A stretch of DNA of 52,203 nucleotides from a virus. The translations under genes and the position numbers were made by a program. Position 1 is the stretch's first letter. Each line of letters begins with the position of its first letter. The notes beneath the pieces are model-generated. The model ran no database searches and had not been told where the DNA came from. It was given only the letters and a program-made list of their open reading frames with translations. Positions 19,224 to 28,094 of this stretch are shown piece by piece. The DNA lies in the IMG/VR virus record IMGVR_UViG_3300038825_000220, positions 1 to 52,203 of that record, one strand, 5' to 3'.

Positions 19224-19724
19224 ATGGCTCAACCTTTTAGTGGCGGTAATATTTCTGAAAAACGTTTAAAAGAAATAACTTTACCTTCAGATACCGCAAC
19301 ATCTTTATTAATTAAAAGATTTGAAAACTTTACACCCGTAGCTAGTTTTGATGTTAGACAAAACACTAATGGCTTTGGCACAGAAGCTACATCTGCTAAT
19401 GAAGAAATAACATTAGAAGAAGCTCAAGAAAGATTAATGGCTAGAATAAATAAAGATGCTGATTATATTAGAGACTTTGGAGAAAGATATAACTATAACT
19501 TTACAGATAATGAAGTTGCTGCTTTAAATTCTTTTATATTTAATTTAGGTCGTGGTGCTTTAAATCAAGTAACTGCTAATGGTACAAGGTCTAAAGAAGA
19601 AATAGCATCTAAGATGCTAGAGTATAATAGAGCAGGTGGTAAACAACTAGCAGGTTTAGTTAAGCGTAGAAAAGATGAACGAGATGTATTTGTAGGAGAA
19701 GCCATACTAGGCGGTGGTGATTGA
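19224..19724 (+). CDS. GH24 (T4-type) lysozyme
   Basis: A 166-residue glycoside hydrolase 24 muramidase that cleaves the MurNAc-GlcNAc bond of peptidoglycan. The catalytic Glu34 (KRFENF) and Asp43 nine residues later (FDVRQNTNGFGT) keep the T4 lysozyme spacing. The family blocks NEVAALNSFIFNLGRGAL and YNRAGGKQLAGLVKRRKDER follow. It has no signal peptide. It can be made free from the ATG at 19224 (AGAGG about 8 nt upstream) for lysis with the holin. It can also be made as the C-terminal domain of the upstream virion protein by -1 frameshifting. The upstream in-frame region encodes an acidic linker VTEEASEPTEVSDNQQEDQD. Confidence 0.9.
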   Translation: MAQPFSGGNISEKRLKEITLPSDTATSLLIKRFENFTPVASFDVRQNTNGFGTEATSANEEITLEEAQERLMARINKDADYIRDFGERYNYNFTDNEVAALNSFIFNLGRGALNQVTANGTRSKEEIASKMLEYNRAGGKQLAGLVKRRKDERDVFVGEAILGGGD

Positions 19725-22700
19725 TGGGAAAAGCTAGGACAAAAAATATAAGTATTTTTGATAGTATAAAACCAGAAGATGTAAGTCCTCCCGATAAAAA
19801 AACATATGGACTAAGTACTAGTTATGCTACAAAAACTCATGCCGATCTTAGGCGTGACCCAAAGTTTCAGGAAGAGTCTGAAAAACTTCTTAGCTATTTA
19901 GCAGAGCAACAAGGAGCAGCAGAAGCTTTAACAGGAGGCTTAGTATCTAGTGATATTTTTGAAACTCTTAGAGATGAAGAAGGCCGTTTGCTTACAGTAG
20001 CAGATAGGGCTAGAGTTTTAAGAGATGCTCCAGAAGATATAAAACAAACCTATAGTTATTTAAGAAATGAGTTTGAAAACTCTAAACCCGGAAGTTATGG
20101 AGAAGTAGCTAAAGCAGTTTTTGATAGGGGAGTAGATTTATTTACTGACCCTGTTAATTTAGCTTTTGCTTTTTTAGCTCCGGCTGTAGGTAGTGCTGCA
20201 ACAAAAGCATCTACTACTGCTTTGTCTAAAACATTATCTAGCGGTGCAGGTAAAGAAAGTGTTAGAAGAACACTAAACAATATATCGGCTGCTAACGTAG
20301 GTAAAGCTACAGCTTTTGAGGGTGCAGCGTGGACAGGCATAGAGAATGCAAACAGACAAGATATAAATATAACTACAGGAATACAAGATTCTTTTAGCAA
20401 AGGTGACTTTGGTTTATCAACAGTTGCGGGTGGTATATTTGGTGGAGCTTTAGGATACGGAGCTACTAGAATGTTTTCTAGAAGCAGCCCTAGTGTTGCA
20501 GAAACTCCAGTAACTACAAAGAAACCTTTGTATACTGAACTAGAATCATACACTCCATCTAAAACTTTAGAAACTGACGGAGATGTTGATGCAAACATTG
20601 AAGCTACTTTAACTGGTGTGTTTGATAATGTTAAATTAAGAACTGATAGAACGGGCAAACAATATTTTGATAGAAATAATAATCCTGAAGTAGACGGAAA
20701 ATTATTAGATAGATTAGGAAAAAGTTTAAATAATCAATATGACGATATAAGAGTAGCTAATATTATTTTAGGTATAAAGGATACTATTTTTAAAAGATTA
20801 ACACCTAGAGAAATTGATAGAGGTTTAAATATTGCTACAGGGCGAAGAGAAATACAAGTAAATGATATTGATCCAGAAGTTTTAAATTTATTTAATCAGT
20901 ATGGTTTAACTAATAATGAACTTCAAATAGCTATTAGAGAAGTTAGAGATACATATATAAAAGATGGTCAAAGAACTGCAACTGGAAAATTAAAATCTGG
21001 ACAAAAAGTTAAAGTAACTCAAAGAATAGATTTAACTGATGAAGACATTGGCAACCTTTCAGAAAAACTAGCAAGTGATATGGGTGGTGGTCAAAGAACT
21101 TCAGATGTTTTAGCAGATGCAATAAGAGAAGCAAATGCAACTAGAGGTATAAGTGCTAGTGCTAAAGAAAGTTCTATATTAAGCAGAACTTTAAATCAAG
21201 CTTCTAGATTAAATGCTAAATATGGTACAGGTAAAGTTGCAGGTATTCTTGATCCTTATGTAAACTCCGCGCCTAATGTAATAGGTTCCTTACAACAACG
21301 AATTACATCTTCTCTTTCTAACTCATGGAAAAGAGGAGAAGCAGTTATACGAGATACAAATGATTATGCAACTGTTTTTGATAGAGAGTTTGGAAGACTA
21401 GCTGCTCCTTTTAAAGATATATATGAACCTGTTTTAACTTTAGCTAAAGGTAATTATAAAGAAGAAGTAGACCTTTTATTATCTAATGCAATTAGAACTG
21501 GCGATATGCGTGAATTATCTAGAAAAACGCAACATTTAAGTAAAGATGTTAGAAAAGGATTAGTAAACATAGTAGATTTTTCTAGAAACCAATTAAAAGA
21601 AATAGGCGATGAGTTACAAGCAAGAGGATTTGTAACTAATTTAGTAGATAACTATTTACCTAGACTTTGGAAACGCTCAGAAATTGAAGCAGATAAAGAT
21701 AACTTTATTAATCTTTTAGAAAAGAATGTTGCGTTTGAAGGAGATGCAGCCGCTAGAAGAAAGGGTGCTGAAGAATTATATGAAGAATTACTAAACATAA
21801 AGTATCAGTTAGGTAATGAATCTGGTACAGGTATGAACAGTTTTTTTGCTAGAAGGCAATTAGTTTTAAAAGATGAAACTGCATTTACTAAATATTTAGA
21901 TAATGATTTAAATAATGTAATGATAAGCTATCATAGATCGGCTGCTAAAAGTTTTGCTAAAGATAGTGTATTTAATGCAAGAAACTTAGAAGAGTTTAGA
22001 AGCAAATGGATTCCTGCTATGCAAAAAGAAATGCAGGAAAATGGAGCAGGTGCAGATATTATTCAAAAAGCTGAAAGAGATATGATAGCTGCTTATCAAA
22101 ATATTACAGGAGAAGGTTTAGATAGATTTGGGGAAACAACTCAAAAACTTGCAGACAGTTATATGTTAGCAAATAGAATGGCTTTATTACCGCTATCAAC
22201 CTTATCAAGTCTTACAGAGATATTTATAAATATTTCAAAGGCAGGGCCAAGTACTGCGTTTGCAGCTTATAGAGATGCAATATTTAATGGCTCTAAAAAA
22301 ATGTACGATGACTCATTAAATGGTTTAGAAAAATCTTTTAACATGACCAGAAAAGAAGCTATGGCAGAGCTTAACTATATGGGTATTGCATTAGATCAAG
22401 CCTTTGCTGACTATGCTGATAGACTAGGAGGAGATGCTTTAGCTAGTCCTACTATGAGAAAGATTAGTAATAAGTTTTTTAGATTTACATTACTAGATCA
22501 ATGGACAAGAGGAGTTCAAACAGCTTCATATATAACAGGTAAAAGATTAATAGCAGAAAATTTAGAAAGTATTGCAGCACATATGCCATTAATACAAGCC
22601 GGAAAAACTTCTAGAAGAGTAGAGCGACAAATAGCAGAACTTTCTGATCTTGGTATAGATTATAATGAAGGAGTAGATTGGATAAAAAGAGGGGCAAGTG

Positions 22701-24154
22701 TAGACGATAGATTTTATTCTAAACTAAAAGAAAGTGCAGGTGTCTATACTAATGAAGTTATTTTAAATCCTAGCGCACAAGCAGGTATAAAGCCTATGTA
22801 TATGTCTAATCCTAAGACAGCTATACTAGGTCAGCTTCTTGGATACCCTGCTGCATTTACAAATACTATATTAAAAAATGTTGTAAGAGAATCAGTAAGA
22901 AACCCTGAAACTTTTTTAACTCAACATATACCTGCTGCTGCTATGATGACAGGTGTAGCTGTACTAACTAATGCTATAAGAACACAAGGAGAATCTTTAG
23001 AGGAAGACCCTGAAAAAGTTATAGGTTCATCAATAGCTAGATGGGGCGGTAACGGTTTACCCGCAGATATGTTTATGAGAGGCAGAACTGCTGCACAAAT
23101 TTATCAAAGCCCTACAGCTTATGTTACTGGACTAGGCCCAGTATGGGGTGACACGTACAAACTTATAACAAGTGGAGATATATTTTCTATTTTAGGGCAA
23201 AAGGTTCCGGGCTATGGAGCTTTTAATGCAGTCTTTGGAGCCTCTGAAGTTACTGAAGATTTTCCTGCTGAATATAGACAATTCCTTAGAGATATAGATA
23301 GAGGCTTTCAAGACGTTTCTGTTCCTCCACAGGAGTCTACACCTAGAAGAGACTTTAAAAAAGGCGGTGAAGTTTATAATGTAATGCAAGCTCCAATAGA
23401 ACCTGATGAACGTATAGATAAAATGACAGGATTATCTTATGATATACAAGCAGGGGAAGCTTTCATAGATGAAGAAGATCGTATGTTTAAAAAAGAAGGC
23501 GGTATAATAAAAAATATTATAAGAGAAGGAGCTAAACTATTAGGCTTTGATGATGACAGACAAGTACAAATTACTGCTGATGCTGTTGACTTAACAAATC
23601 AAATTGTTCCTTATAATAAACGAGTAGGTGTCAAAAGAGTTATACCTATTAATAAAGAGGTTCAAGGCCCACCAGAAAAAGAACAGTCTAATCCTTATAC
23701 TGCTGCACCAACTAAAAAAGTTAATGCAGAATATAAAATGACTACTGATCAATTAAGAAAAGCAAAAACAAATAGAAATCAATTTAAAATTGATGGTGAT
23801 GAAGAAGTTTTTGATATAGTTAATCATGCACTATTTGGATATGAATCAGGCGAAAACATTTATAGTGCAGTTGGCGGTCAACTAAAAGAACTTTTACAGG
23901 GTATAGAAAGAACAATAGATGCTCCTCCAGAGTTTAAAAATACAGCATATAAAACAGAATTAAAAGATGCTTGGAATAATCAATGGGGAATAAATCAAAG
24001 ACGTAAAAATTTAAGCAGAATTGAATTTGATATGAATCTTGCTCAAGCATTAGCAAGAACTAAACAAAAACTGCAACGTGGCGAAAAATTAATAATAGGT
24101 GAAGATTTAATAATTAATCCTGAAGATGCTTATTTTCCTTTTCCAAATGGATAA
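19724..24154 (+). CDS. Giant internal virion / DNA ejection protein
   Basis: A 1,476-residue protein, the largest gene, starting at ATG 19724, which overlaps the lysozyme stop (TGATG). An upstream TTG in the same frame is less likely. A hydrophobic stretch near residues 140-170 (DLFTDPVNLAFAFLAPAVG) and another near 1075 (AAAMMTGVAVLTNA) may insert into membranes. The rest is helical and charged. Size and position match T7 gp16-like ejectosome proteins that are injected with the genome. I see no transglycosylase motif here, consistent with the wall-degrading domain being on the neighbouring lysozyme gene. Confidence 0.7.
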   Translation: MGKARTKNISIFDSIKPEDVSPPDKKTYGLSTSYATKTHADLRRDPKFQEESEKLLSYLAEQQGAAEALTGGLVSSDIFETLRDEEGRLLTVADRARVLRDAPEDIKQTYSYLRNEFENSKPGSYGEVAKAVFDRGVDLFTDPVNLAFAFLAPAVGSAATKASTTALSKTLSSGAGKESVRRTLNNISAANVGKATAFEGAAWTGIENANRQDINITTGIQDSFSKGDFGLSTVAGGIFGGALGYGATRMFSRSSPSVAETPVTTKKPLYTELESYTPSKTLETDGDVDANIEATLTGVFDNVKLRTDRTGKQYFDRNNNPEVDGKLLDRLGKSLNNQYDDIRVANIILGIKDTIFKRLTPREIDRGLNIATGRREIQVNDIDPEVLNLFNQYGLTNNELQIAIREVRDTYIKDGQRTATGKLKSGQKVKVTQRIDLTDEDIGNLSEKLASDMGGGQRTSDVLADAIREANATRGISASAKESSILSRTLNQASRLNAKYGTGKVAGILDPYVNSAPNVIGSLQQRITSSLSNSWKRGEAVIRDTNDYATVFDREFGRLAAPFKDIYEPVLTLAKGNYKEEVDLLLSNAIRTGDMRELSRKTQHLSKDVRKGLVNIVDFSRNQLKEIGDELQARGFVTNLVDNYLPRLWKRSEIEADKDNFINLLEKNVAFEGDAAARRKGAEELYEELLNIKYQLGNESGTGMNSFFARRQLVLKDETAFTKYLDNDLNNVMISYHRSAAKSFAKDSVFNARNLEEFRSKWIPAMQKEMQENGAGADIIQKAERDMIAAYQNITGEGLDRFGETTQKLADSYMLANRMALLPLSTLSSLTEIFINISKAGPSTAFAAYRDAIFNGSKKMYDDSLNGLEKSFNMTRKEAMAELNYMGIALDQAFADYADRLGGDALASPTMRKISNKFFRFTLLDQWTRGVQTASYITGKRLIAENLESIAAHMPLIQAGKTSRRVERQIAELSDLGIDYNEGVDWIKRGASVDDRFYSKLKESAGVYTNEVILNPSAQAGIKPMYMSNPKTAILGQLLGYPAAFTNTILKNVVRESVRNPETFLTQHIPAAAMMTGVAVLTNAIRTQGESLEEDPEKVIGSSIARWGGNGLPADMFMRGRTAAQIYQSPTAYVTGLGPVWGDTYKLITSGDIFSILGQKVPGYGAFNAVFGASEVTEDFPAEYRQFLRDIDRGFQDVSVPPQESTPRRDFKKGGEVYNVMQAPIEPDERIDKMTGLSYDIQAGEAFIDEEDRMFKKEGGIIKNIIREGAKLLGFDDDRQVQITADAVDLTNQIVPYNKRVGVKRVIPINKEVQGPPEKEQSNPYTAAPTKKVNAEYKMTTDQLRKAKTNRNQFKIDGDEEVFDIVNHALFGYESGENIYSAVGGQLKELLQGIERTIDAPPEFKNTAYKTELKDAWNNQWGINQRRKNLSRIEFDMNLAQALARTKQKLQRGEKLIIGEDLIINPEDAYFPFPNG

Positions 24155-24174
24155 TTAAATAAGAGGTATTTAAT

Positions 24175-25461
24175 ATGAGATATTTACTACTAGTTGGGGC
24201 TATGTTGTGTAGCTCTATGGCTCATGGAGCACCTACTTATGTAGATGATGTAGCTGAAATAATAAATAATAATTGCGTTGTGTGTCATCGTGATGGTGGT
24301 ATTGGCCCAATGCAGTTTGAAACCTATGATCAAGTTAGACCGTGGAGTCCTTTGATACAACTTAAAGTTGCTAACAGAGAGATGCCTCCATATGCCTATG
24401 ATCAGGGTATAGGAATACAAGAATTACATGGTGATTGGAGGCTCTCAGAGGCCGATATAGCCACGATAGTAGAGTGGGTGGATACCGGATCAGAGTATGG
24501 AAATACTGATATTGTAGTACAACCTCCGGCCCTCTCAGACCCCGATCAGTGGAACTTCTACGGAGAGTTTGGAGAGCCTACAATGGTTATTCCTTCTACT
24601 CCTATAGATATACCCGCCAGTGGCAATGACCTATGGCACAAACACAATGTAGCTAGTGGATTGACAGAGGATAGATGTATTAAAGCTATCCAAGTTAAAC
24701 CGAGAGGCGATGCTAAGAGTGTAGTGCATCATGCCAATAGCTCCGTTAATGTTGATGGTGAGAGGTATGGGATGCTTACAGAGTATGCTATGGGTAAGTG
24801 GGGCGAGATAGTACCTGAAGGTGTCTGTCGTACTATACCTGCTAACTCTGAGATAGCTTGGGACATTCATATGTTCCCCGGTGGTTTAGGAGCTATAGCA
24901 CCCGGAACTATTATTGAAGATAATGTTGTAGAGATAGGACTATGGCTATACTCTCCAGAGGAATCTAAAGCACTTACATACACTCAAGACCTCAAGCTTT
25001 ACAGGATAAGCGATCAAGATGATATTGTTATTCCTCCTCATGGTTATCACATGACTCAAGGATTCCACTCCTTTGATCACCCTGTTCGCATTGATTCATG
25101 GCAACCTCACGGACACCTAAGAATGAACGCAGCAAGCTTTGAAATCTTTTACCCTGATACTGGAGTAACAGAGCAGATTAGTCAGGTATCTAACTGGAGT
25201 GCAACATGGCATCACAGTCACATATATGATCCAGACTTTGCACCTTTGATTCCAACAGGAGCAGTACTGGTTCTTAAACAGTGGTACGACAACACTGAAG
25301 ATAATCCTAACAACCCTGATGCAGATCAGTGGGTTTATGGAGGCAGTAGAACAGGAGATGAAATGACTCACGCTTGGATAGCAGTAACCCATCTTGATGA
25401 AGAAGGCTACCAAGAAATTTTAACTGAAAGAGAAAATAGGAGAATGATAGCCGGACAATGA
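24175..25461 (+). CDS. Exported c-type cytochrome fused to a PHM-like copper monooxygenase domain
   Basis: A 428-residue protein with a signal peptide (MRYLLLVGAMLCSSMAHGA, cleavage near residue 18). A heme c site CVVCH is at 34-38, with a likely distal Met70 in REMPPY. From ~110 on it resembles type II copper, ascorbate-dependent monooxygenases: HH at 185-186, HxH at 312-314 (HGHLR), then NPNNPDADQW and a Met ligand candidate in DEMTH at 397. It would be periplasmic. It is not a virion gene type and looks like an auxiliary metabolic gene; substrate unknown. GC is visibly higher than in flanking genes, suggesting recent transfer from a bacterium. Confidence 0.75.
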   Translation: MRYLLLVGAMLCSSMAHGAPTYVDDVAEIINNNCVVCHRDGGIGPMQFETYDQVRPWSPLIQLKVANREMPPYAYDQGIGIQELHGDWRLSEADIATIVEWVDTGSEYGNTDIVVQPPALSDPDQWNFYGEFGEPTMVIPSTPIDIPASGNDLWHKHNVASGLTEDRCIKAIQVKPRGDAKSVVHHANSSVNVDGERYGMLTEYAMGKWGEIVPEGVCRTIPANSEIAWDIHMFPGGLGAIAPGTIIEDNVVEIGLWLYSPEESKALTYTQDLKLYRISDQDDIVIPPHGYHMTQGFHSFDHPVRIDSWQPHGHLRMNAASFEIFYPDTGVTEQISQVSNWSATWHHSHIYDPDFAPLIPTGAVLVLKQWYDNTEDNPNNPDADQWVYGGSRTGDEMTHAWIAVTHLDEEGYQEILTERENRRMIAGQ

Positions 25462-25640
25462 AAAGACTATTAATAATAATTTTACTATCACTTACAGGAT
25501 GTTCTTTAAGCGAAATGAGTATGCAGATGTCAGATTATCCTGAGTGGAATTGGATGGATCAACAATTATATATGCAAAACGTAAGGATTTGCAGAACTAT
25601 GGATCACTGTGCTGCTGAAAATTTATTTAGAAGATATTAA
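25458..25640 (+). CDS. Small lipoprotein
   Basis: A 60-residue protein with an N-terminal lipoprotein signal: KR, a hydrophobic stretch LLIIILLSL, then the lipobox LTGC with lipidated Cys15. The mature part is 45 residues, Met-rich (SEMSMQMSD), with two further Cys. Its ATG overlaps the stop of the cytochrome gene (ATGA), so the two are probably co-translated. It could be an outer-membrane lysis lipoprotein or a partner of the exported cytochrome. Neither is proven. Confidence 0.6.
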   Translation: MKRLLIIILLSLTGCSLSEMSMQMSDYPEWNWMDQQLYMQNVRICRTMDHCAAENLFRRY

Positions 25641-25657
25641 ATTGAGGAGAGGCAGTA

Positions 25658-26128
25658 ATGGTAGAAGTTACAGTAGCTATTGCTGCTGCCTCAAGAGCAG
25701 TCACCATAATCAAAAAAGGTCTTGCATTAGGTAAGGACACCCAAGAGTTATCATCTCAGTTTGCACAATTTTTTGATGCAAAAGACAAAATAGATAAAGC
25801 TAAAGCAGATTCAGATCATGCACCTATAGGTAAGAAGGTGTTTGCTGCACAGTCTGTAGAGGCTTATGCGCTTGAGGTAGCACTGGCAGAACACAAAGCA
25901 AAAGAATTAGAGAAACAATTAAGAGAACTATTTGTATACTCAGGACAAGCTGACGTTTACAAATCCATGATGAGAGCTAGACAAAAAGAAAGACAAAGAA
26001 GATTAGTAGTTGCAAGAAAAATAGCAGAACGTAGAAAATTTTTATTAGACTTAACACTAATAGGCACAATGATTATTTCGGGAATGATGTTTTTAGGATT
26101 TATAGTTACGTCAGTAATGGGGAGTTAG
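25658..26128 (+). CDS. C-terminally anchored membrane protein
   Basis: A 156-residue protein with good ribosome site TTGAGGAGAGG. It has an Ala-rich N-terminus (VAIAAASRAVTIIKKGLALG), a long Lys/Glu/Ala helix including ALAEHKAKELEKQLRELF (about 85-110), a basic patch (RQKERQRRLVVARK) and a C-terminal membrane helix (LTLIGTMIISGMMFLGFIV, about 134-152). This long-helix-plus-anchor design is common in phage structural or lysis accessory proteins. No family named with confidence. Confidence 0.6.
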   Translation: MVEVTVAIAAASRAVTIIKKGLALGKDTQELSSQFAQFFDAKDKIDKAKADSDHAPIGKKVFAAQSVEAYALEVALAEHKAKELEKQLRELFVYSGQADVYKSMMRARQKERQRRLVVARKIAERRKFLLDLTLIGTMIISGMMFLGFIVTSVMGS

Positions 26129-26129
26129 T

Positions 26130-26309
26130 ATGTTAGCACTGTACACGGAAGATCAACTAGGAGCAGCATACCAGATATATGCTAGAACACACGCTGCTAG
26201 AGGACTAGACATAGTAGACTTTGAAACCTACAGAGAAATATTTGAGACTCAATTTATAGCTATGTCAGAACCTCATAAAATATTTGATGGTAAGGAGAAA
26301 ACGCACTAA
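26130..26309 (+). CDS. Small protein of unknown function
   Basis: A 59-residue soluble protein, MLALYTEDQLG ... DGKEKTH, starting one base after the previous stop and ending two bases before the next gene. Segments ARTHAARGLDIVDFETYREIFE and FIAMSEP look helical. Tight spacing on both sides supports it as a real gene. No recognised domain. Confidence 0.55.
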   Translation: MLALYTEDQLGAAYQIYARTHAARGLDIVDFETYREIFETQFIAMSEPHKIFDGKEKTH

Positions 26310-26311
26310 CA

Positions 26312-26641
26312 ATGTCTCCAAAGAAACTAGAACTACAGTCTAAGTACGAGAAGTTTGATCTAAACAATGATGGCATCATCAGTGATGAGGAACTAGATCG
26401 GGCTAAAGAAATGGTAGACTTAGAACTAAGAGAAGAAAAGTCTGAGGCTCAAAAGATGATGGCTTGGTTAGCTATCATTATCATGGTAGTAACTACGGTA
26501 GTTTTATTTACGCCCCTCATATCTGATAGTAGAGTGAATGCTCTGTCAGATTTGTTGGGGCTTTTTTATTTTTCTATGTGTGGCATTGTCGGTACATACA
26601 TGGGGGCTACCGCATTTATGCACCACAAAGCTACTAAGTAA
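26312..26641 (+). CDS. EF-hand membrane protein
   Basis: A 109-residue protein. Residues 16-27 (DLNNDGIISDEE) form a canonical calcium-binding EF-hand loop with Asp16, Asn18, Asp20, Gly21 and Glu27. A charged helix and two membrane helices follow (about 49-67 and 80-100). It is the last rightward gene and overlaps the convergent gene at 26634-26861 by 8 nt. Unusually, a strong terminator-like hairpin with T-tract lies inside its coding sequence (26512-26572), so most transcripts may end before the C-terminal helix is transcribed. Confidence 0.7.
   Translation: MSPKKLELQSKYEKFDLNNDGIISDEELDRAKEMVDLELREEKSEAQKMMAWLAIIIMVVTTVVLFTPLISDSRVNALSDLLGLFYFSMCGIVGTYMGATAFMHHKATK
26512..26572 (+). terminator. 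Terminator-like hairpin inside a coding region
   Basis: A nested stem pairs GCCCC (26512-26516) with GGGGC (26557-26561), ATCTGA (26521-26526) with TCAGAT (26546-26551) and AGAG (26531-26534) with CTCT (26541-26544). It is followed by TTTTTTATTTTT. It would stop rightward transcription just before the leftward block converges. It lies within the EF-hand protein gene, about 70 nt before its stop. Confidence 0.65.
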
Positions 26642-26861
26642 TTGTGGTTAAGTTTTTAACTTCTTTTTCTATGTAATCGTGTAGCCCCTCTAGTTTAAGA
26701 AATCCTTCTTTAATTACTTTTTGTATAATAGGGATTTCACTTTCTGGAAATACTTTACCTATATCTTCTATTGGTAGATATTTAAACTCAGATAAAATAT
26801 TTCCATCTCTAGCTAAAAACACTCTAAAAGAAACAAGATTCCCTTCTTCTTTGCTGTCCAT
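26634..26861 (-). CDS. Small protein after nrdB
   Basis: A 75-residue acidic protein (MDSKEEGNLVSFRVFLARDG ... VKNLTTIT), the last gene of the leftward operon, preceded by GAGGGG as ribosome site. It starts 5 nt after the nrdB stop. The first half looks like two beta strands, the rest helical. No family recognised. Its end overlaps the convergent EF-hand gene. Confidence 0.55.
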   Translation of the reverse strand: MDSKEEGNLVSFRVFLARDGNILSEFKYLPIEDIGKVFPESEIPIIQKVIKEGFLKLEGLHDYIEKEVKNLTTIT

Positions 26862-26866
26862 ATTTA

Positions 26867-27847
26867 TTACCCCTCTACTGCTATTCCTTTAAATTGAACA
26901 GACTCCATGCTGCCCTTTAGACCGCCCTTCATATAAGTTGTTGCTCGGCCTTCAAAAAAGTTTTGATGTTCTACTCCTAGTACATCATCTATCCAATCAA
27001 TAGGGTTATCCTTTACCCCAAAGTTAGTTTTTAATCCTAGCTGCAACAGTCTCCTGTCTGCTATATATCTTATATACTCTTTCATTTCAGATTTAGTAAG
27101 ACCTTGTATGTCTCCCATTTGAAATACTAAATCCAAAAACTTATCTTCCAGTTTAACCATCTGCCTACAAACAGTATATATTTCTTTCTTAAAGTCATCT
27201 GTCCAAAGGCTAATGTTTTCCTGCATAAATTCTCTAAAGAGTTTAGTCATTGCTTCTACATGAAGAGACTCATCCCGAATACTATAAGTAACTATCTGCC
27301 CCATACCTTTCATTTTACCAAACCGGGGGAAGTTTAAAAGTATTGCAAAGCTACTAAACAGTTGAAGCCCCTCAGTAAACGCTGAATAGATCGCTAAGTT
27401 TTTAGCAATAGATTCTTTGTTATTTATTTTTAATGGAGAGCTACTTATGTATTCATGCTTGTCAGCCATAGCCTCATACTCAGCAAATGCCTTATACTCA
27501 ATCTCAGGCATCCCTACAGTATCTAACAGTAGACTATAAGCGTGTTGATGTATTGACTCCATGTTAGCAAACGAAGACATCATCATCCTAGACTCAGGCT
27601 TTTTAAAGACCCTCATGTATCTATCTATATATCCTGATGCTACATCTACATCTGATTGTGTAAACAATCTAAATATTTGTGTAAGTAAATTCTTTTCCGT
27701 GTCATCCATCTCTTGCCAATCTTTCACATCATTGTGAAGCGGAACATCTTCTGGCAACCATATCATTTGATTTTGTTGAACGTAATAATCAAACATCCAC
27801 GGATAATCAAAAGGTTTATAGTAATCTCTAGTTCCTAGTAAGCTCAT
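26867..27847 (-). CDS. nrdB: Class I ribonucleotide reductase, small (radical) subunit
   Basis: A 326-residue NrdB that houses the diiron-tyrosyl radical used by NrdA to make deoxyribonucleotides. Metal ligands are visible: Asp66/68 in TQSDVD, Glu97 and His100 in MESIHQHAY, and the second ExxH in ESLHVEAM. Tyr104 sits seven residues after Glu97, as the radical Tyr122 does in E. coli. The C-terminus (GSMESVQFKGIAVEG) lacks an obvious intein or fusion. It overlaps the small gene between nrdA and nrdB by 20 nt, so the three are one operon. Confidence 0.93.
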   Translation of the reverse strand: MSLLGTRDYYKPFDYPWMFDYYVQQNQMIWLPEDVPLHNDVKDWQEMDDTEKNLLTQIFRLFTQSDVDVASGYIDRYMRVFKKPESRMMMSSFANMESIHQHAYSLLLDTVGMPEIEYKAFAEYEAMADKHEYISSSPLKINNKESIAKNLAIYSAFTEGLQLFSSFAILLNFPRFGKMKGMGQIVTYSIRDESLHVEAMTKLFREFMQENISLWTDDFKKEIYTVCRQMVKLEDKFLDLVFQMGDIQGLTKSEMKEYIRYIADRRLLQLGLKTNFGVKDNPIDWIDDVLGVEHQNFFEGRATTYMKGGLKGSMESVQFKGIAVEG

Positions 27848-28094
27848 CTATCTCATACTCCCAATAGTCTATTATCATACCTTTAGGTATAACCATTATT
27901 GCATTAACGTACTCTTTGTCTTTGTCATTGTGGTACATATCGGTAGCTAATATCAATTCATTTTCATTATCAGATACTAACCATCCAACAGTAGAACGAG
28001 ACACAGCTTTTAATTTTTTAGCTTCAGATATTAAAACATCTTCAGTATCAATCCAAGCATCATCCCATTTTACTTCCACAATTTTACCCTTCAC
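27828..28094 (-). CDS. Small protein between nrdA and nrdB
   Basis: An 88-residue protein that starts with GTG at 28094, inside the last codons of nrdA, and ends inside the first codons of nrdB. This double overlap supports translational coupling. It is acidic with a hydrophobic block AIMVIPKGMIIDYWEYE near the end and no Cys, so it is not a glutaredoxin. No family recognised. It may be an accessory of the reductase by position only. Confidence 0.6.
   Translation of the reverse strand: MKGKIVEVKWDDAWIDTEDVLISEAKKLKAVSRSTVGWLVSDNENELILATDMYHNDKDKEYVNAIMVIPKGMIIDYWEYEIDELTRN

Noticed and set aside
20095-20658. 187-residue antisense ORF within the giant ejection protein gene
   Set aside because: Low-complexity Ser/Val/Leu/Pro product that mirrors Ala/Thr/Ser codons of the real gene. 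No ribosome site or neighbours on that strand.
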